Shown here: piece by piece, positions 12,201 to 25,570 of the stretch
How positions within the stretch are numbered: position 1 is the first letter of the stretch
Layout of the letters: every line of letters begins with the position of its first letter
DNA from: Fratercula arctica
Lineage: Eukaryota > Chordata > Aves > Charadriiformes > Alcidae
Length of the DNA stretch: 64,000 nt
Assembly: GCA_947846985.1 (NCBI GenBank)
Contig: CANTUZ010000023.1
Coordinates: 6,157,677-6,221,676, forward strand
Direction of reading: 5' to 3'
Notes under the pieces: generated by a model
What the model was told of the DNA's origin: nothing
The model's database searches: none
Seen by the model: only the letters and a program-made list of their open reading frames with translations
Translations under genes and position numbers: made by a program

Positions 12201-14007
12201 TTACCGGGCTCCTGCTGGCAATAACCATCGAAAGAAAATGTTGAGTGATAGCCCTGGATAGCACGCCCAGGCAATGCCAGGTATTTCAAGCAAGGAAAAT
12301 GAGTTTGAAATCTGGATGCAGTACGAGGTGAAGCCTCAGGAAGCGCCACAGGGAGCAGTCCCTTTATTGTGAGCATCCCTGACCTCTCCGCAGGTCTTAG
12401 ATTATTAGTATAATACCTTTAGGCTTATGGATTGAAAAGCAGTGAACTTGTCTTGTCCGGTACCTTTTGACAGATGTCCTGTGGCACATCTGGTTTTCCT
12501 CTTGTGTTGTGTCTTGTATCTGTTAGATGATAAGCTCATCTGGGCAAAGCCTGGCTGTTTTAGCATATGTTCTTGGTGGAGCGCTGTGCGTGCCGTCAGA
12601 CTTTGATAAATAATGTAAATGACAGAGGGTTAAGACAGGTCGATAGAGATGTAGATGAACTGGTAGAAGTCTGTGCTGTGGCATCTGAAAGTTCAGGGTT
12701 AAATTAACTGCTGTACGTGATAGAAAGGAGTGCTTGTTAGAGCTGCACAGCATAGAGTCTGTGCGAACTTCTTGGTAAGGTTTCGGCTGTGCAGTTCTAG
12801 AGACCTTGCATTCAGATTGCTACGCACAGTAAATTTCTATCTGTAGTTTAATAAGGACATGAAAATATACGCAGAGGCCTGAACTTGGCAAAAAGACGTG
12901 GTGTGCATCAGGTTATTACGGCTGTTATGGAGAGGAAAGCAATGCTCGGCTGGTGCCCGAGAGGAAATCTCTCCCTGGCTCTTTCCGCAGGCTGTTTTGG
13001 GAGTAAAGTCAAAGGAGGGATGTGAGATTTCACCCCAGCAGGGACCTTACGTGGTGCTTCTGCTCCTCTTTCATGTACAAAGCTGATTTTAGGTAGCAGG
13101 CAAGGCAGAGCTTGCTGTGCTGGGCAGGAACAGGCCTGGGGCTATGGGGCTGTTGGCTGTGGGGGTGGTGTTTAAATGCAAAGTCATGTTTTCAACAGTT
13201 ATTTTACTTGCCAGGTGAGTAAAATCCTGGTACAGAGATCAGCAGGTGTTTTGTATTAGCCTTCCACAGATGCATGTGATTCCACAGGTAACAAGGCAGG
13301 TGGGTCTTGAAACTTAATCATGTCAATCTTTACCAGTGGCTAAAATACGCTTTTTTGTTAGTAGCTGTGATGGATTATGTGATGTGAAAAGGTAGAAAGC
13401 AACGGTGATCTGTGCTATCAGGTAAACTCCTCTTATCCTCCCCCTTTTTCTTCTATAGACCGAATCCATCAAGTTTGTAAGTGCTTTTTTCTCTGAGTTC
13501 TGCCTTTAAGGCTGCCTCTTCAGCACACTCTGCCTCAGTTTCCCTTATGTAACTGCCACTCTGCTTTAAATCTCCGTGGAAAGCATGCATGGAAAACATC
13601 AAAAGCTTTTACCTCCTGTTTGCGTTAACAGAGCACGCAGGATTTTAGCATATTTTCAGCACTAGCCTCAGTCTCAAACTGTGTGCAGAAAAGCCTTTAA
13701 GAAATGCTGGTTGGTAATACCAGTGGGCAGAGATTGTCTTTAAATTCAAATTCTTTATATTTTAATAAGCTGAGCAGGGGCTCGGGAGCGGTTTGAGGGA
13801 GGCTGGGATGGCACAGGGGACCCCAGGAGAGCTTGTGAGCTCCTCACCCTGGCGCTCAGATCTATATTTGTCATCTCTCCTGTGAATCTCGGCCGTATAA
13901 CGATTTGGTGGTTGGCTGGGAGGGTTGGGACGACTGGCACGCGGGCGATGAATATTTATGTTGAAATATTTGTGGGGGTTATAGTGTAAATAATGACAGT
14001 ACAGTTG
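9201..14007. other. Non-coding stretch, no gene recognised
   Basis: No exon, RNA gene or recent transposon is evident. The interval around 10010-10300 is AT-rich with few repeats. A CTGCCTCAGTTTCCCTTAT segment near 13530 resembles the conserved part of MIR-type SINEs but is too short to call. Other open frames look random. Confidence 0.5.
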
Positions 14008-14784
14008 AATTCTTCAACAAAGCCAAGTGCCGGGTCCTGACCTTGGGCCACAACAACCCCACGGACGCTACAGGCCTGGGGCAGTGTGGCTGGAGAGCTG
14101 CCCGGCAGATAAGGACCTGGGGGTTCTCATTGGCAAGCAGCTGAATATGAGCCAGCAGCGTGCCCAGGTGGCCAAGAAAGCCAATGGCATCCTGGCTTGT
14201 ATTAGAAATAGTGTGACCAGCAGAAGCAGGGAGGTGATTGTCCCCCTGTGCTCAGCACTGGTGAGGCCACACCTCGAGCATTGTGTCCAGTTCTGGGCAC
14301 CTCAATACGAGAGAGATCTCGAGGTGCTGGAGCAAGCGCAGAGGAGGGCAACGAAGCTGGTGAAGGGCCTGGAGAATAAATCTGATGAGGAGCGATTGAA
14401 GGAGCTGGGACTGTTTGGTTTGAGGAAGAGGAGGCTGAGGGGAGACCTCATCACTCTCTGCAACTCCTTGAAAGGACATTGTGGAGAGGTTGGTGCTGGT
14501 CTGTCCTCACAAGTACTTAGCGATAGAACAAGAGGGAATGGGTTCAAGCTGCAGCAGGGGAGGTTTAGGCTGGACATTAGGAAAAAAATTCTTCAGAGAA
14601 AGAGTGGTCAGACACTGGAACAGGCTGCCCAGGGAGGTGGTGGAGTCACCATCCCTGAATGTGTTTGGGTCATTTAGAGGTGGTGTTGGGGGACGTGGTG
14701 TAAGGGAGAACTTTGTAGAGTGGAACTGATGGTTGGACTCGATGATCCCAAGGGTCTCTTCCAGCCTAAATGATTCTATGATTC
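14008..14784 (+). mobile_element. CR1 LINE, 5'-truncated, with ORF2 C-terminal remnant
   Basis: This is the largest CR1 copy in the window. It opens in the region after the reverse transcriptase domain (TTCAACAAAGCCAAGTGCCGGGT). It encodes the conserved CR1 C-terminal region, with [33 protein letters not shown] and [20 protein letters not shown] visible in the frame read from 14027. It ends with AAATGATTCTATGATTC. The open frame from 14027 runs for 216 codons, but the natural reading changes frame at an A-run near 14581-14587, after which the expected [19 protein letters not shown] stretch is in another frame. No endonuclease or catalytic reverse transcriptase residues remain. It is a dead copy. 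Confidence 0.95.
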
Positions 14785-15043
14785 CCAGCAAAACCATCTA
14801 TATTCCTGTTAAGATTTGTAAATATTATAAAAGCCTTTTCGACTGTATAGGGTAAGCTGGCTACTTATCCGTGAAGATTATCCAATACTTGTTTATACCA
14901 AATTTTCTTGGTGTATTCTCTGAATTCATTGATTTTTTGGCCGTAGTAGGAGTAGTGGTGTTACTAAATTAAAAAGGCTGCTGGCCCACTGAGAAAGTTT
15001 CTGAACTGGCAAGAAATAAAGTTTTGGAAAGCAGAACAAGTCC

Positions 15044-15070
15044 TTTTTTTTTTTTTTTTTTTTTTTTTTT
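15044..15070. repeat. T27 homopolymer
   Basis: Twenty-seven consecutive Ts lie about 260 bases after the CR1 at 14008. I looked for a minus-strand retrocopy behind it (a reversed poly(A) signal shortly to the right) and saw none. Its origin is unexplained and its length is probably variable. Confidence 0.9.
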
Positions 15071-17988
15071 GGTAGAGAGAAGTGGAACACAATGAGCATC
15101 AGCTTTTAAAAACCATAAGCAGCACCTTGTCAATTAAGAAAAATAGTTTTTGCTTTTGTATAGATTAAACTGCAGTATTTTAGGCTTCACACGTGGAATT
15201 GAGGTTTTCAGTAGAGGTTTCAACCTTCTAAAAGATATCAATATTTCAAAAGCTCAAGAAAGTTGGTTTACAAACTGTTCAGTTGTATTAAATAATGTAT
15301 ATATACTTGTGAAGAAAACAAAAAATCAATAGCTATTGCAGGTTTAGCTCTGAAAGAATCCGAAGGAAATGTCGACAGTGTTTCTCTGTGCTATTTTGAT
15401 GGTCCCCTTCAAATGGTTTGGGCTTTCTTTTGAAATGATTTTCCAGTACCGGCTTTTACTTTGCGGTAAGCGTTATGCTGAACATTCTTGGAGGCACCTG
15501 AATTCGTGTGTTTTTGTCCTCAGTGATGAGTTTACAGAGACCTTGAAATGTTTCTCAGAAAAGTGGCAATGAAGTGATGGGTAATGAAATGTATTGCCCT
15601 CTTCATGCAACAGGGAGCCAAAACCCCAGCTGTTCCCTTATGTTGTCCTTGTTTGAACAAGGGGTGCTGGTTCCCCATAAACGTGTGTGCCAGGGACTGG
15701 TTCCACATGGTCCCTGATGCTTAGGATGGGTGTGCTAATACATTATTTCCTCTACTTGGCTACTTATTTCCCTTGTAGAACAAAAATGCTCCTTTCCTGT
15801 TTGACTTCTAAAGTGGATTCCAAGTAGGAAGAGAGAACTTAGGTATGCACTTAGCCTGGGAATGTTTAGTGTTCATGGGCAGTGCAGGTAGGTAGTGTGT
15901 GTAGCTCGTGGTTCTCTAACTTCATGCCAGACTATCAAAAGGTGGCCAAAAGGTTAAGCAATAGGTTTAAACAGGTTTACAAACTCGCCTTTGTACAAAC
16001 CTACACCGTTTGGTTAGACAACTAGTAAGGTCTTAGGCTGCAGGATGGTGGAGCCTATGGTGACTGCTTCTCTTTGTGATTACAGTGCTTCCAGATGCCT
16101 TTGCATCTACAAAAACAGAGATTATTTCAGAAAGAATGGCTAACATTGAGTATGTTATTCAATAATCTATTCAATAAAATTGTTAAAGGTCCTCTGACCT
16201 TTTGAGTTTTAAGAGCAGCTGTAACATTTCACACTGATCCGTAATAGATGCGTTTTTTAATAAAATGAGTTTATAAATGAGCAAGGGTTTCACCTGTGCC
16301 TGTCTGTAGTCTACATTAAGGTATATCTAGATGCCTAAAAGTTTTATGTGGAAGCTGTCAAATTCTAGACTGCAATGCAGATACTGGTGCTGAGTATCAG
16401 GAGTGCTCTTATGGTGAAATTAGTTGGAGCGTGTAAAAAGTCAAGCACTACTTGTGGTGAGTAAGGGCATCCTCACCTTACTCCAGGGGGGAGTAGATAT
16501 GGTATCCCTAAAAGTAATGTCTTTGCGGGCTCTTCTGCAGCTTTGTTGGTACTTTAAATTGCTTCCTTCTGGCATCAGTATCATTAATACAGACCTACAA
16601 GTTTCAAAAGCTGTATCTTGTTTGATGTAGACCAACAGTTGAAGTATATGGGTTAATAAAGACAGGACAGCTGATGGCTCGTGTGTTTGGGCGTAGCACG
16701 GCAGCTTCTTGGTGGCCGTATTCATCTTAGTAGGCCCTTGCTTCTCGGTTTATTGCCTCACCGTACGTGTTTGTGTGGCCAGTTGGTAAATCCATCTACA
16801 AATAGATCGGATGGCAAAATGGTCGTGAACGGGAGGGAGCAGATGCTGTTTGAGGGGGAACAGTAAACAGGAGCAGCATAACCTGGCATAACTAACACCA
16901 CAGCTGAATAATTCAGCTTTAATATCGATAACTGCCTTCCTGCCTTGTGAATTTAAACAAGAAAATGATGGGGAGTTTCAGCTGCTTTGCTACCCGTTAA
17001 TGCCTAATATCACTGGATGAAAAATGAAGTTGACATAAACTGGTAGTTTCCAAATGATTTGTAAGTATCTAGTCTAATGACTGAGTTAGAGCTTTGTAAA
17101 TATTTGCAAATAGGGACGTGGAATTAGCTTGTGTAATGCATGCGAGCAATGTAATTTTCAATTTACTTATCAATGTAAACATTAATTTAAACCTGATGCT
17201 AATGCTGGTTTACATAACTCTGCTTTCTGGGAAGGCGGTGAGATGTACAATTTGCACACATCTTCGGAGTGAGGTCTGAGCACAGGTACCACCATCAGAG
17301 TTTGAGGCTTAAGATTTTCCGGCCGGCTTTGTGGAACCCCCCTGACTCGCATGAGCCTGGGTGTGGGAATAATACATCCATAGGTTGCTCAAAAGTGATT
17401 GGAACACGGCGGTGTAACCTATCGGAGAGTGCTTTAAAGAAGTGCTGGAGAAACCTGGGTTTTCTTCTCCGTCCGCTTTGATCTGTGTGCGCTCACTAGT
17501 TCTCCGTGCTTTATCTGTGCTGTGAAGAGTTCACAATTCAACCGCACAAGAAAGGCAAGAACCTCTTCTGGTTCGTATGTATAGCGCCTCACATAATTCA
17601 CCGCATTGCTTGGAGTCTTTAGGCATTGCTGTCATACAAATAACATTAACCGTTTTATTTTAATGCTTTGTTTTGCCAGGCAGAACTCGGTTCTTTCAGA
17701 AATACTAAATCAGACTCTCGCATCCCAGTGGAAAAAGGCTTGACATGTTATTCCAAATATTTTTTTTTTTCCTTGTATAGCGTGTGCTTTTTCTCTGAGT
17801 ACAGAAAGAAATCTTTCACAAAGCAAATCTTTTTGTCGCTTTCTGTTTTTCTCCGTTATTGTTTAGCAGATCACAATCTTATACATAATGTATATGTGAC
17901 TGAAATATTCAAGGTAGTTAACATTTACCATTGTTGCCAAGGGAAGTAATTCTCTTCCGAAGATACAACTTTAATATAAAAGAGTAAT

Positions 17989-18054
17989 AGCTGATATTAC
18001 AGTGCTCAGATACAAAAACTGATAATGGAACCCTGTTGATATTTAATATCAGCT
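17989..18054. repeat. Short inverted repeat, 11-bp arms
   Basis: AGCTGATATTA (17989-17999) is repeated in exact reverse complement at 18044-18054, with a 44-base loop. The arms are AT-rich, so chance is a reasonable explanation. No known hairpin RNA is recognised. Confidence 0.6.
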
Positions 18055-21000
18055 GGATTCAATGAATCTTGCATTACAATACTTTTTGAAGGTTGGATTT
18101 GTGGTTCTGTGATGAATAGCTAGAATAATTACATCCATATAAAATATAGTGCCCGAGAACTGCATGTCATGAAAATACACCTCTGATAGGCTGCTTTTCG
18201 ATTTTAATAAAATCGAAGAAATGTTATATTTCTGGAATATGACTTAAATTTAACTTAATCTGGCAGAGAAGTTCAGTTTATCCAGAAGTTATTAATGCAG
18301 AAGAACAGAGGGGGGTTTTCTGGATAGCTGCTTAAATCAACCTTCCTTCTTTGTATCTCAGTTAATATTCTCCAGGGAAAGAGGAAGAAATTGCTCCCAT
18401 CAAAATACGTTTGGGTACCAGAGTTTGAAGTCTTTCTGATTGAGCCTTACAGGGGGAGGTGAATTATCTCATGTTGCTGTACAATGTAGTCACCACCACA
18501 CCATTTCTCCTCTTATTCCTTGCTAAGTTCCCCGTAGCTTTTTATTTTATGGAAGTAACTGGCATACTGGTGTTATGCTGAATCTCAGCCCTGATTAAAC
18601 TTTACTCAGTGCGAGTGCATCAAAACCTGCGGAAAGTGTTCTCCCCAACCCTCGCCACGTGGGTGGACTTCATGGTGTTCACACAGCAGCCACGTATGAG
18701 GTGAAGGCTTTGATGTCCTTCTGGTTGGAACAGGAGCGGGCTTGGGCAGAAAGAAAAACAGAGCCAGAGAAGGGAGGAAAATAACCTTCATTTTCAAGGT
18801 TTTTGCAGTTAATGTGAGAAGCGGAGGGCTTTAGCGTTCCCACGTGAGAAGGCAGGAGAGCAGGAAGGCATCCCTCTGCCTGTAACAGAAGGGAGAGCCG
18901 GGGGAAGAACGCCCATCTCAGGGGACAAGCTGCTACAGGAAGGCTCTTGAGAAAGAAAGGCATGGGCATTAAACATCTGTGCCGTGTATAAACCAAGATG
19001 GGAAGGGGGAAAGGGACTGGCAGTGAATCAAGATCGAGCCACCGCTCTGGGATAAACAACTGTTCCTTTTCGTGCCCCCTTTTATGTCCATTTCTTAGTA
19101 CAAGTAAGCGAAGCAGCAGTGAAGAAGGGATGCGAGCGAGCTGAGCATCAGGTGGTAGAACTTACTGGTGAAAGAAATCTTTCTGAGAGCAACAGGGCTG
19201 CAGCAGAAGATTGTTTGCGGGCTGCCAGCCGGTGTGTTGTCGAAAGCTGAAGTTCTTGCCACAGGCTTTGCAGCAGGTTTCTGAAAACATTCTGGAAATG
19301 GGCTCTGCAACACGCTTTTCTGCTTGTCTAATCTAAGAAATCTATTTCTTCTCATGACCATATGTTTTTCCCCCCTTCCAAACAGCCAAGGATGTTTCCC
19401 CTTTGCTATTTCATCAAAGCTGGAAGAGGTCATCTGTCCCCATCTTCAGATGTGAGACTGTTCCTTGATCTTCAGATCCTTTCCCTTGAGTTGATGCTTA
19501 TACAGGTGTATGAGAGAGGTTCTCAGCAGGATTTTAGGAGCAGAGCAGTGGACTGCTCCCTGTTGCTGTTTGATCAGCAAGTCTCTGTCTGTTTCCCTAA
19601 AGTATTGGGGCAACAAGTGGTTGGGTCTTTGTAGTTTAACAGCACCTTTTGTCTAGGGACATTGAACTTATTCAGAGCTTTCAAGTGCCTCTCCGTAGTC
19701 CGGCTCCACAGAACCACAGTCCAGCTCCTTGAGATGAAACTGAGAAGGGCCCAATACCCTCTAAAATTGCCTCTACTGAGACCTTCAGGTATGATGTCCC
19801 CTCATGCCCAGTTCTCTGTGTAAACTCAATGCTGTGAGTCTTCACTGCTGAGATGGTTCCTACCCAGGATATATTGGGTAGCCCAGGTTTTTTTGGAGCA
19901 GAGATGAGTGTGTTGGTTGCTCAAGTGGTGTTGCCTGTAGGACAGGTCTGTTTGAACGGCTGCACGTGCCTCTCTCCCACCCAACTCCTATTTTTCTTCT
20001 TCCTGGCATGGAGTGATCTCCCCGTAAGGTGATTAATGCATCCAAGTGCTTATTTATTCTGGCAGATTGTTTCCCAGGCTCTTGCAAGATCAGCACAGGA
20101 TGACCAGGCAGGATTTTTGGTTGTCTTTCCCTAGTCAGGTTTGCTTTTCACATTGAGGAGCTGGTTTTACCCTTTATTTTTGTTTCCTGTGTTTGACAGA
20201 GAGACAGGAGGGAAAAATCTATTTTTTTGTCACTCCCCTGGTCTCACACTTCTCCGGATGAGATGTTTGGTGTGCATCGCGCCGGTGTCAGAGCCTCAGT
20301 GGAGTAGATGCTGTAGCAAAAACATTGCAGAGTGGAGCTGGGTGCTCTTTCTGGAGGAGGGAAACTGTGCTCATCACAGATCGCTGGAACGGCAGTTTGA
20401 TTCCTCCTGGATGGTCACAATGACTTCTTTTGCTCTACTGGATGAATCAAACAGAAATGGAAAGACCTGACTTGTTGCAGAGCATCTATAGCCTACCCTG
20501 GCTTGCTGCATCAGCTGCTCCATGTTAAGCTGGTGGTTTCCCACTAGCACTAGTGAATGTTGAAGTCACATTCCATAAATTCATGGGCTGAGAAGCAGGG
20601 CATGGGACTCTCACGAAGTGTCAGACAGGCTTCTTGTGACAATATTATCCCAATGAAAAAGCCTAAATTATCTTTCAGAAATCATTACAGCACTTGGGAG
20701 CTTTACCAGAGAGCTACACGTACTGAAATTCCGGCTGTATTTTGCAAATTCAAAGTGGCTTCTAAGCCACGTAGGTGGGCTTGGAAACTATTGTTCTTTG
20801 TTCTTTTTTTTTTTTTATTAAAGTCTGTAGCTGTGTCTGCAGGTACAGATGGTTGTTTACCAGGAGGCGAAGGGTCATGTGCTTTGTCCAGCTGGTACTC
20901 ACTGCAAGATGTGCACTGAAGTTGTGTGATGTGGTAGCAGGTCCACAAACATGTGCGCTTCCCAGTCGGAAGGAATTTAGCGAATCATCCATCTGTGATA

Positions 21001-22430
21001 AGAGCAGAGGAAGAACCCTTATCTTACCATAACGTCAGTTTTCCAATTGGGAAAACCAGCCACCGTTTCTGGGTTTGCTTAGCCCCATTTTGTCTGAGCT
21101 TTTATGGAGCCCCTGCACGGCACCGAAGGTGGTCTCAAATCCTTTAATTGGAGAGGGGGCGCTGCTCCTCTTTCTTTTCTGTCTCCTGTAGAAGTTTTGG
21201 AGATTCTTCAGCACTTCTTAAGAGAGAAAACCTTGAAGTTTTCTCCCATTGCTAATTGTATGGGCAAGAGGGGAATAAGAAATTAGCTGTTTCAGATTTG
21301 TCAATTTTAAAATGCTGTTAAGCTGCTCCAGTTTAATTTTGGTTAAAAGCTGTTTCATTATTAATGCAGAGAGGAAGTCATCTCTAAAGACCCTTGGGAC
21401 ATGCCAAAGTGCTTTAAGATCAGTTTGGGTAGTCAGAGATGTGTGAGTAATAAAACGTCTGCTCTGTGAAGGGCCGTTGCCCACCCTTGGCAAGGGAAGC
21501 TGGCAAGATGGTCCCTGCCATGTCGCTTGCTGATCGCTCCCAACCTGGTGCCTCTTTGAAGAGCCCCCTCCCGCTTTCCCTTTTCATCTCTCCCATTGCT
21601 TCTCTGATTTATTTATTTTTTTTTTTCTTTCCCAGCACAGAAACCTCAAAAGTTAAGGCACCACAAGACGCAATATGACATAATCGATACAGTAACTTTT
21701 CAAGCTTGCCATGACTTCGAACTTTTTTTTTTTAAGTGTCTTGCTATCTGTCAGCGTGTACTAATTGAGCCTACATACCCATATGGCATCTGCTCTCTGG
21801 AGGAAAGTGTTTCAATAGTCCTGTAGAGTACAGCAAATAGTGGTTGATGTGTAGGGAAGCATTTGCCTGTGAATATTGTATTCTTGTAGTACAAACTTGG
21901 AATAGTATCCACAAAGCGTATACCTGAGTTCAAGCCAGAGCTTGCGTTAGAGCCTTTGCTGTCATTGCTGTGTTACAGAAGAGCCGTAGGGCAGTGATAC
22001 TGGGTGGGTTCTGTGAGGTATCGCACAAACTTAGAAATGACTGAAGATCTTCCTTCTGGGGAGGGTGAGGCGGATGACAGTGGGTGATCGCTAACAAGCA
22101 CAAATGTGCGGCCTGTGGAAATGAAGCAGCAGCTCTGTTAAACATGAGGAATGGTGGTGGGACTTTAGCCGTCACCCCCGAGCGAGGGAACGCTCCTCTC
22201 GTGGCTCCGTAACAGATGCATCTGCTTCACTTGACTTAAGAAGTAGACCGGGATTTCACATTCATAACCTCTCCGTGTGCCGCTACACACGCACTGCTTG
22301 CGTTTCACTGAAATCCTCGAAATAGGGTGCGAGTGCTTGCTGGGTCCTGCGCTGGCTGTCTGCAAAGGGGTGAGTTTCACCCTTCGAATTAATTAAGCAT
22401 CTGTCACTGTGGGGAAGGTAGGTGCTCTCT

Positions 22431-22490
22431 CACATTCACAGATGGATAAACAGAAGGAGAATGGGTTGCCTGAAGCCACGTACTGAGAGG
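22431..22490 (-). repeat. Possible MIR-like SINE fragment
   Basis: The order CACAGATGGATAAACAG, GAATGGGTTGCCTGAAGCCACGTA resembles the reverse complement of a MIR core (ACAGATGAGGAAACTGAG, then GACTTGCCCAAGGTCACACA). Divergence is high, and a homology search could fail to confirm it. Confidence 0.35.
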
Positions 22491-23036
22491 AAGCTTAAAA
22501 AACAAAATAGTCGTGTCTTTTGCTTTCCTGAGGAAACCAGACATATGCAATCCCATTATGTGTGTCTGTGTGGAACCAGAGCACTTTTGAACCTGCTGAC
22601 CAGTTCCAGTCAGACATGACAAGAGTCCTGAAAGGTATGAAACTACGACAGATTCATGAAAATAGGTGATGTGGAGCAGAAGGGTGCCTTGTGACAAGTG
22701 CTGAGCTTGCGGCACTGCCAGTTGTGAGCCGAAGGTTTGGAATCTGTGGTGTTGACAAGTGGTTGTTCTCCATGTCCTGAAGGCCCTGCAGGCCTCGGTG
22801 GGCGCTTGCGGCCTCTCAGGACCGGGGGATGCAGGCCCAGCTTCCATCGTAGCCCTGTCTGTGGTGGGCAAATGGCTGGAAATGGGGACTGAGTTTTTGT
22901 GCCACTTCACGATGTGTGACATTGCATAAATCATGGGCTGTTGCGGTACCTGTTTGCTTTGCAGGCCTAATTGACTTCCTTGAAATCAATATGCCTGGGG
23001 AGGTGAGGGAGAAGAGTTTCTCCTGCTGGCCTAAGG

Positions 23037-23592
23037 ATGAGGGCAGTGACCGTCCCCCTGTACTGGGCACTGGTGAGGCCCCACCTCAAGTGCTGTGTCC
23101 ACTTTTGGGCCTCTCACTACAGGAAAGGCCTTGATGTGCTGGAGCGTGTCCAGAGAAGGGCAGCGGAGCTGGTGAGGGGTCTGGAGCACAAGTCTGGTGA
23201 GGAGCGGCTGAGGGAGCTGGGGGTGTTCAGCCTGGAGAAGAGGAGGCTGAGGGGAGACCTTCTCGCTCTCTGCAGCTCCCTGAAAGGAGGGGGCAGCCAG
23301 GGGGGGTCGGGCTCTTCTCCCAGGGAACAGGTCATGGGACAAGAGGAAATGGCCTCGAGTTGTGCCAGGGGAGGTTTAGGATGGATATTGGGGAAAATTC
23401 CTTCACGGAAAGGGTTGTCAAGCATTGGAAGAGGCTGCCCAGGGCAGTGGTGGAGTCGCCATCCCTGGAGGGATTGAAAAGCCGGGCAGACGCGGTGCTG
23501 AGGGACGTGGGGTAGTGGGGGTTTGGGCAGTGTTGGGTTGATGGTTGGACTGGATGATCTGAAAGGTCTTTTCCAACCTAAATGATTCTAGA
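23037..23592 (+). mobile_element. CR1 LINE, 5'-truncated, with ORF2 C-terminal remnant
   Basis: The copy starts within the ORF2 C-terminal coding region. [20 protein letters not shown] and [20 protein letters not shown] are readable in the frame from 23037. It then passes through the GGATGATCTGAAAGGTCTTT segment to an AAATGATTCTAG end. The frame is broken after the SPREQ region, where the expected coding continues out of frame. The AAATGATTCT end is shared with the copy at 14008 rather than the copies at 2405 and 52855, suggesting a different CR1 lineage. Confidence 0.94.
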
Positions 23593-25378
23593 CTCAATTC
23601 AGGTCTGAGCAAAGGCGCTGAAAGCTGTCCCCTTGCTCTGTGTCATTCCATGCTCTCTATATGCAACCACGTCAAGAGGAAAAAATTAGTATCTATGACT
23701 TAAAAAACCAAAAACGTGGCCTATCCATTGACAAATCCAGGAGGAAAGTGTGGTAGCTGCTCCATTTTGTCTGGTAAGGTTCATGATTATCTCAGTATTT
23801 TACAGATCATATCCCAACATCCAGACACCCCGCAAAGTTGGGGGGTTTTTGTGGGTGGGTTTGTTTGTGGGGTTTTTTTCCTTCCTGCCAGGTCTGTTGC
23901 TGACATATTTTTACTTCACTGGATGCTGTATTAAAGAGTATGGAACACTGGTTATTTTTTGTGTATAGGGAAGCTATTTGTGAGTCCAGGGTCTTCAAAC
24001 TGACTTTTGAGGAATATTGATGACATAACCAGACAGATTCGACTCATAAAATCAAGGGATTGCTCTAAAAAGGAGAGATCAGAGTGGACCTAAGTCTTTA
24101 CTTCTTCCTTATTCTGTACTGCGTAGTGGTGCTTATTGAGTGATACACAGAAATTATATGGATGTGTCAAAAGCAACATGTTTGTATAAGAATTGCTGTA
24201 CTTCTGGTAAATCAAACTGTGCCTTCAATCCTTGAGGTCTGTTTTGCTGAAGAAGTGGCACTTATTGAAGTTTGTATAACGATGTGCTTATGTTTGATGC
24301 TGTAACTTGAAAGAGTAAGGATTATCGCTGGCTTGTGTTGCCTGAAAAGCTCAGGCTTTTTGTTTGCTAAGCACAATGGAGACCTGTGTGTGAACAGCAG
24401 CGTGTACGAACCACTGTGTTTGCTGAGATCCAACATCCGTCTGATCTTTGATGTTGACCGTGGCCAATGCATAAACCTGCAAGAGGCAGGTGAAATGAAA
24501 TAATCCATCCCACACAACAGAGCTGGCTGTGACCAGCCTGAGAATAGCTTAACCCCTGAAGGCTAAGGCTTAATAATGTTATTTTATGATAACTTCAGAT
24601 CTACTCAAAATCCATTTAGTTTTCCCATGTCCCATTATATTTTTTGCCTTGCCGATTTCTATAAGGGTGAAGTCTGCGCTTGTAGGTATTGTTCGAAATG
24701 AATGTACAGGCCTGTTAGTTTTCAGTGTCTTGCAACTGTTAGAGTGGACTGCTGTGGTTTTTAGATGAGGTTTCCGACAGAAGTTGTGGGTTTTCTGGAA
24801 TCCAATATCTTGTGAAGTGTTTGTATCGTTTGCTGGAAAAATTGAGATGAAAAAAACAGCTGATGGAAAGTACCAGCACATACATGTGTAAAATACAGGT
24901 TAATAAAATGCACCCAGCACTCTGTGTAATAGATTGTCATCTGAAAATCTGTTGATTCTTATCTTGGACTAATGGAATCTTTTGACATTTCTGTGACATA
25001 AATGCTGATCTCCCTCGGTCACTTGGAGGGGAGGGTGGAAGTAGTTTGTCCATACGTATGTTTGTACGGTTAGGACCACGCAACCATATAAAGAGTCTTT
25101 GTTTCGCTCCAGGGCTCAATCCTTCTAAAAGGCACTTAACGCTGGTGTTTGCTCGGTGGAGGGGGTTCAGTGCAGCCTTATCCTTTCAGCTTCATCAAGA
25201 ATATTGATGCCAGGAGGTGTGGGGTCCTCGATTCAAGCCATGCTCTGACTCATGGGACCACGTTGCTGTGATGTGATGACTGTGTTGTGGACTTGGAGGC
25301 TGTCGATCTACCTGCTGCTCTTTCCTTGTCCTGCCGCGTTCTGGGATGTACAACGCGCTGCAGTTAGATTTTCATTTT
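23593..25378. other. Non-coding stretch, no gene recognised
   Basis: A GT-rich tract at about 23838-23882 is the only low-complexity feature noted. Open frames on both strands are short and show no family resemblance. Confidence 0.5.
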
Positions 25379-25445
25379 AGAATCACAGAATCGTTTAAGT
25401 TGGAAAAGACCTTTAAGGTCATCAAGAGCAACCGTTGGGTGAGCT
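25379..25445 (-). mobile_element. CR1 LINE 3'-end fragment, minus strand
   Basis: It begins AGAATCACAGAATCGTTTAA and continues TTGGAAAAGACCTTTAAGGT, then CATCAAGAGCAACCGTTGGG, matching the reverse complement of the 3' end of a CR1 subfamily. Only the last 65 or so bases remain clear. Its sequence differs from the other minus-strand copies, implying another subfamily. Confidence 0.85.
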
Positions 25446-25515
25446 CCAGCTGTGATGGGACCTAGATGTGTGGCCTTTCCAAAAAAGGAGGTTTGTGTAG
25501 AAAAGAGCGAATCTC

Positions 25516-25570
25516 TTACTGAAGCCAATGGGACTTTTGTTTGAGGACTGTTATTCACACAGGCACGAGG
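25516..25570. repeat. Possible ancient repeat, GAAGCCAATGGGAC core
   Basis: ACTGAAGCCAATGGGACTTT followed by TTCACACAGGCACGAG resembles the same old amniote repeat pattern seen at 4946 and 26430. The core is short, so the confidence is low. Confidence 0.33.

Larger units (their letters stand above)
14785..23036. other. Non-coding stretch, no gene recognised
   Basis: It contains a T27 run (15044-15070), an AT-rich block at 17040-17225 with a palindromic octamer-like site, a short inverted repeat at 17989-18054, and a possible MIR-like segment at 22431-22490. Scattered open frames of 60-126 codons do not look like exons. Confidence 0.5.

Noticed and set aside
13525..13560. CTCTGCCTCAGTTTCCCTTA as a MIR fragment
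   Set aside because: Only one short landmark matches, and the preceding and following landmarks are absent.
15044..15070. T27 run as the poly(A) tail of a minus-strand processed pseudogene
   Set aside because: No reversed AATAAA lies just to its right, and no coding remnant was seen beyond it.
22816..23070. Minus-strand frame before the CR1 at 23037
   Set aside because: It overlaps the element's edge and has no support as an exon.
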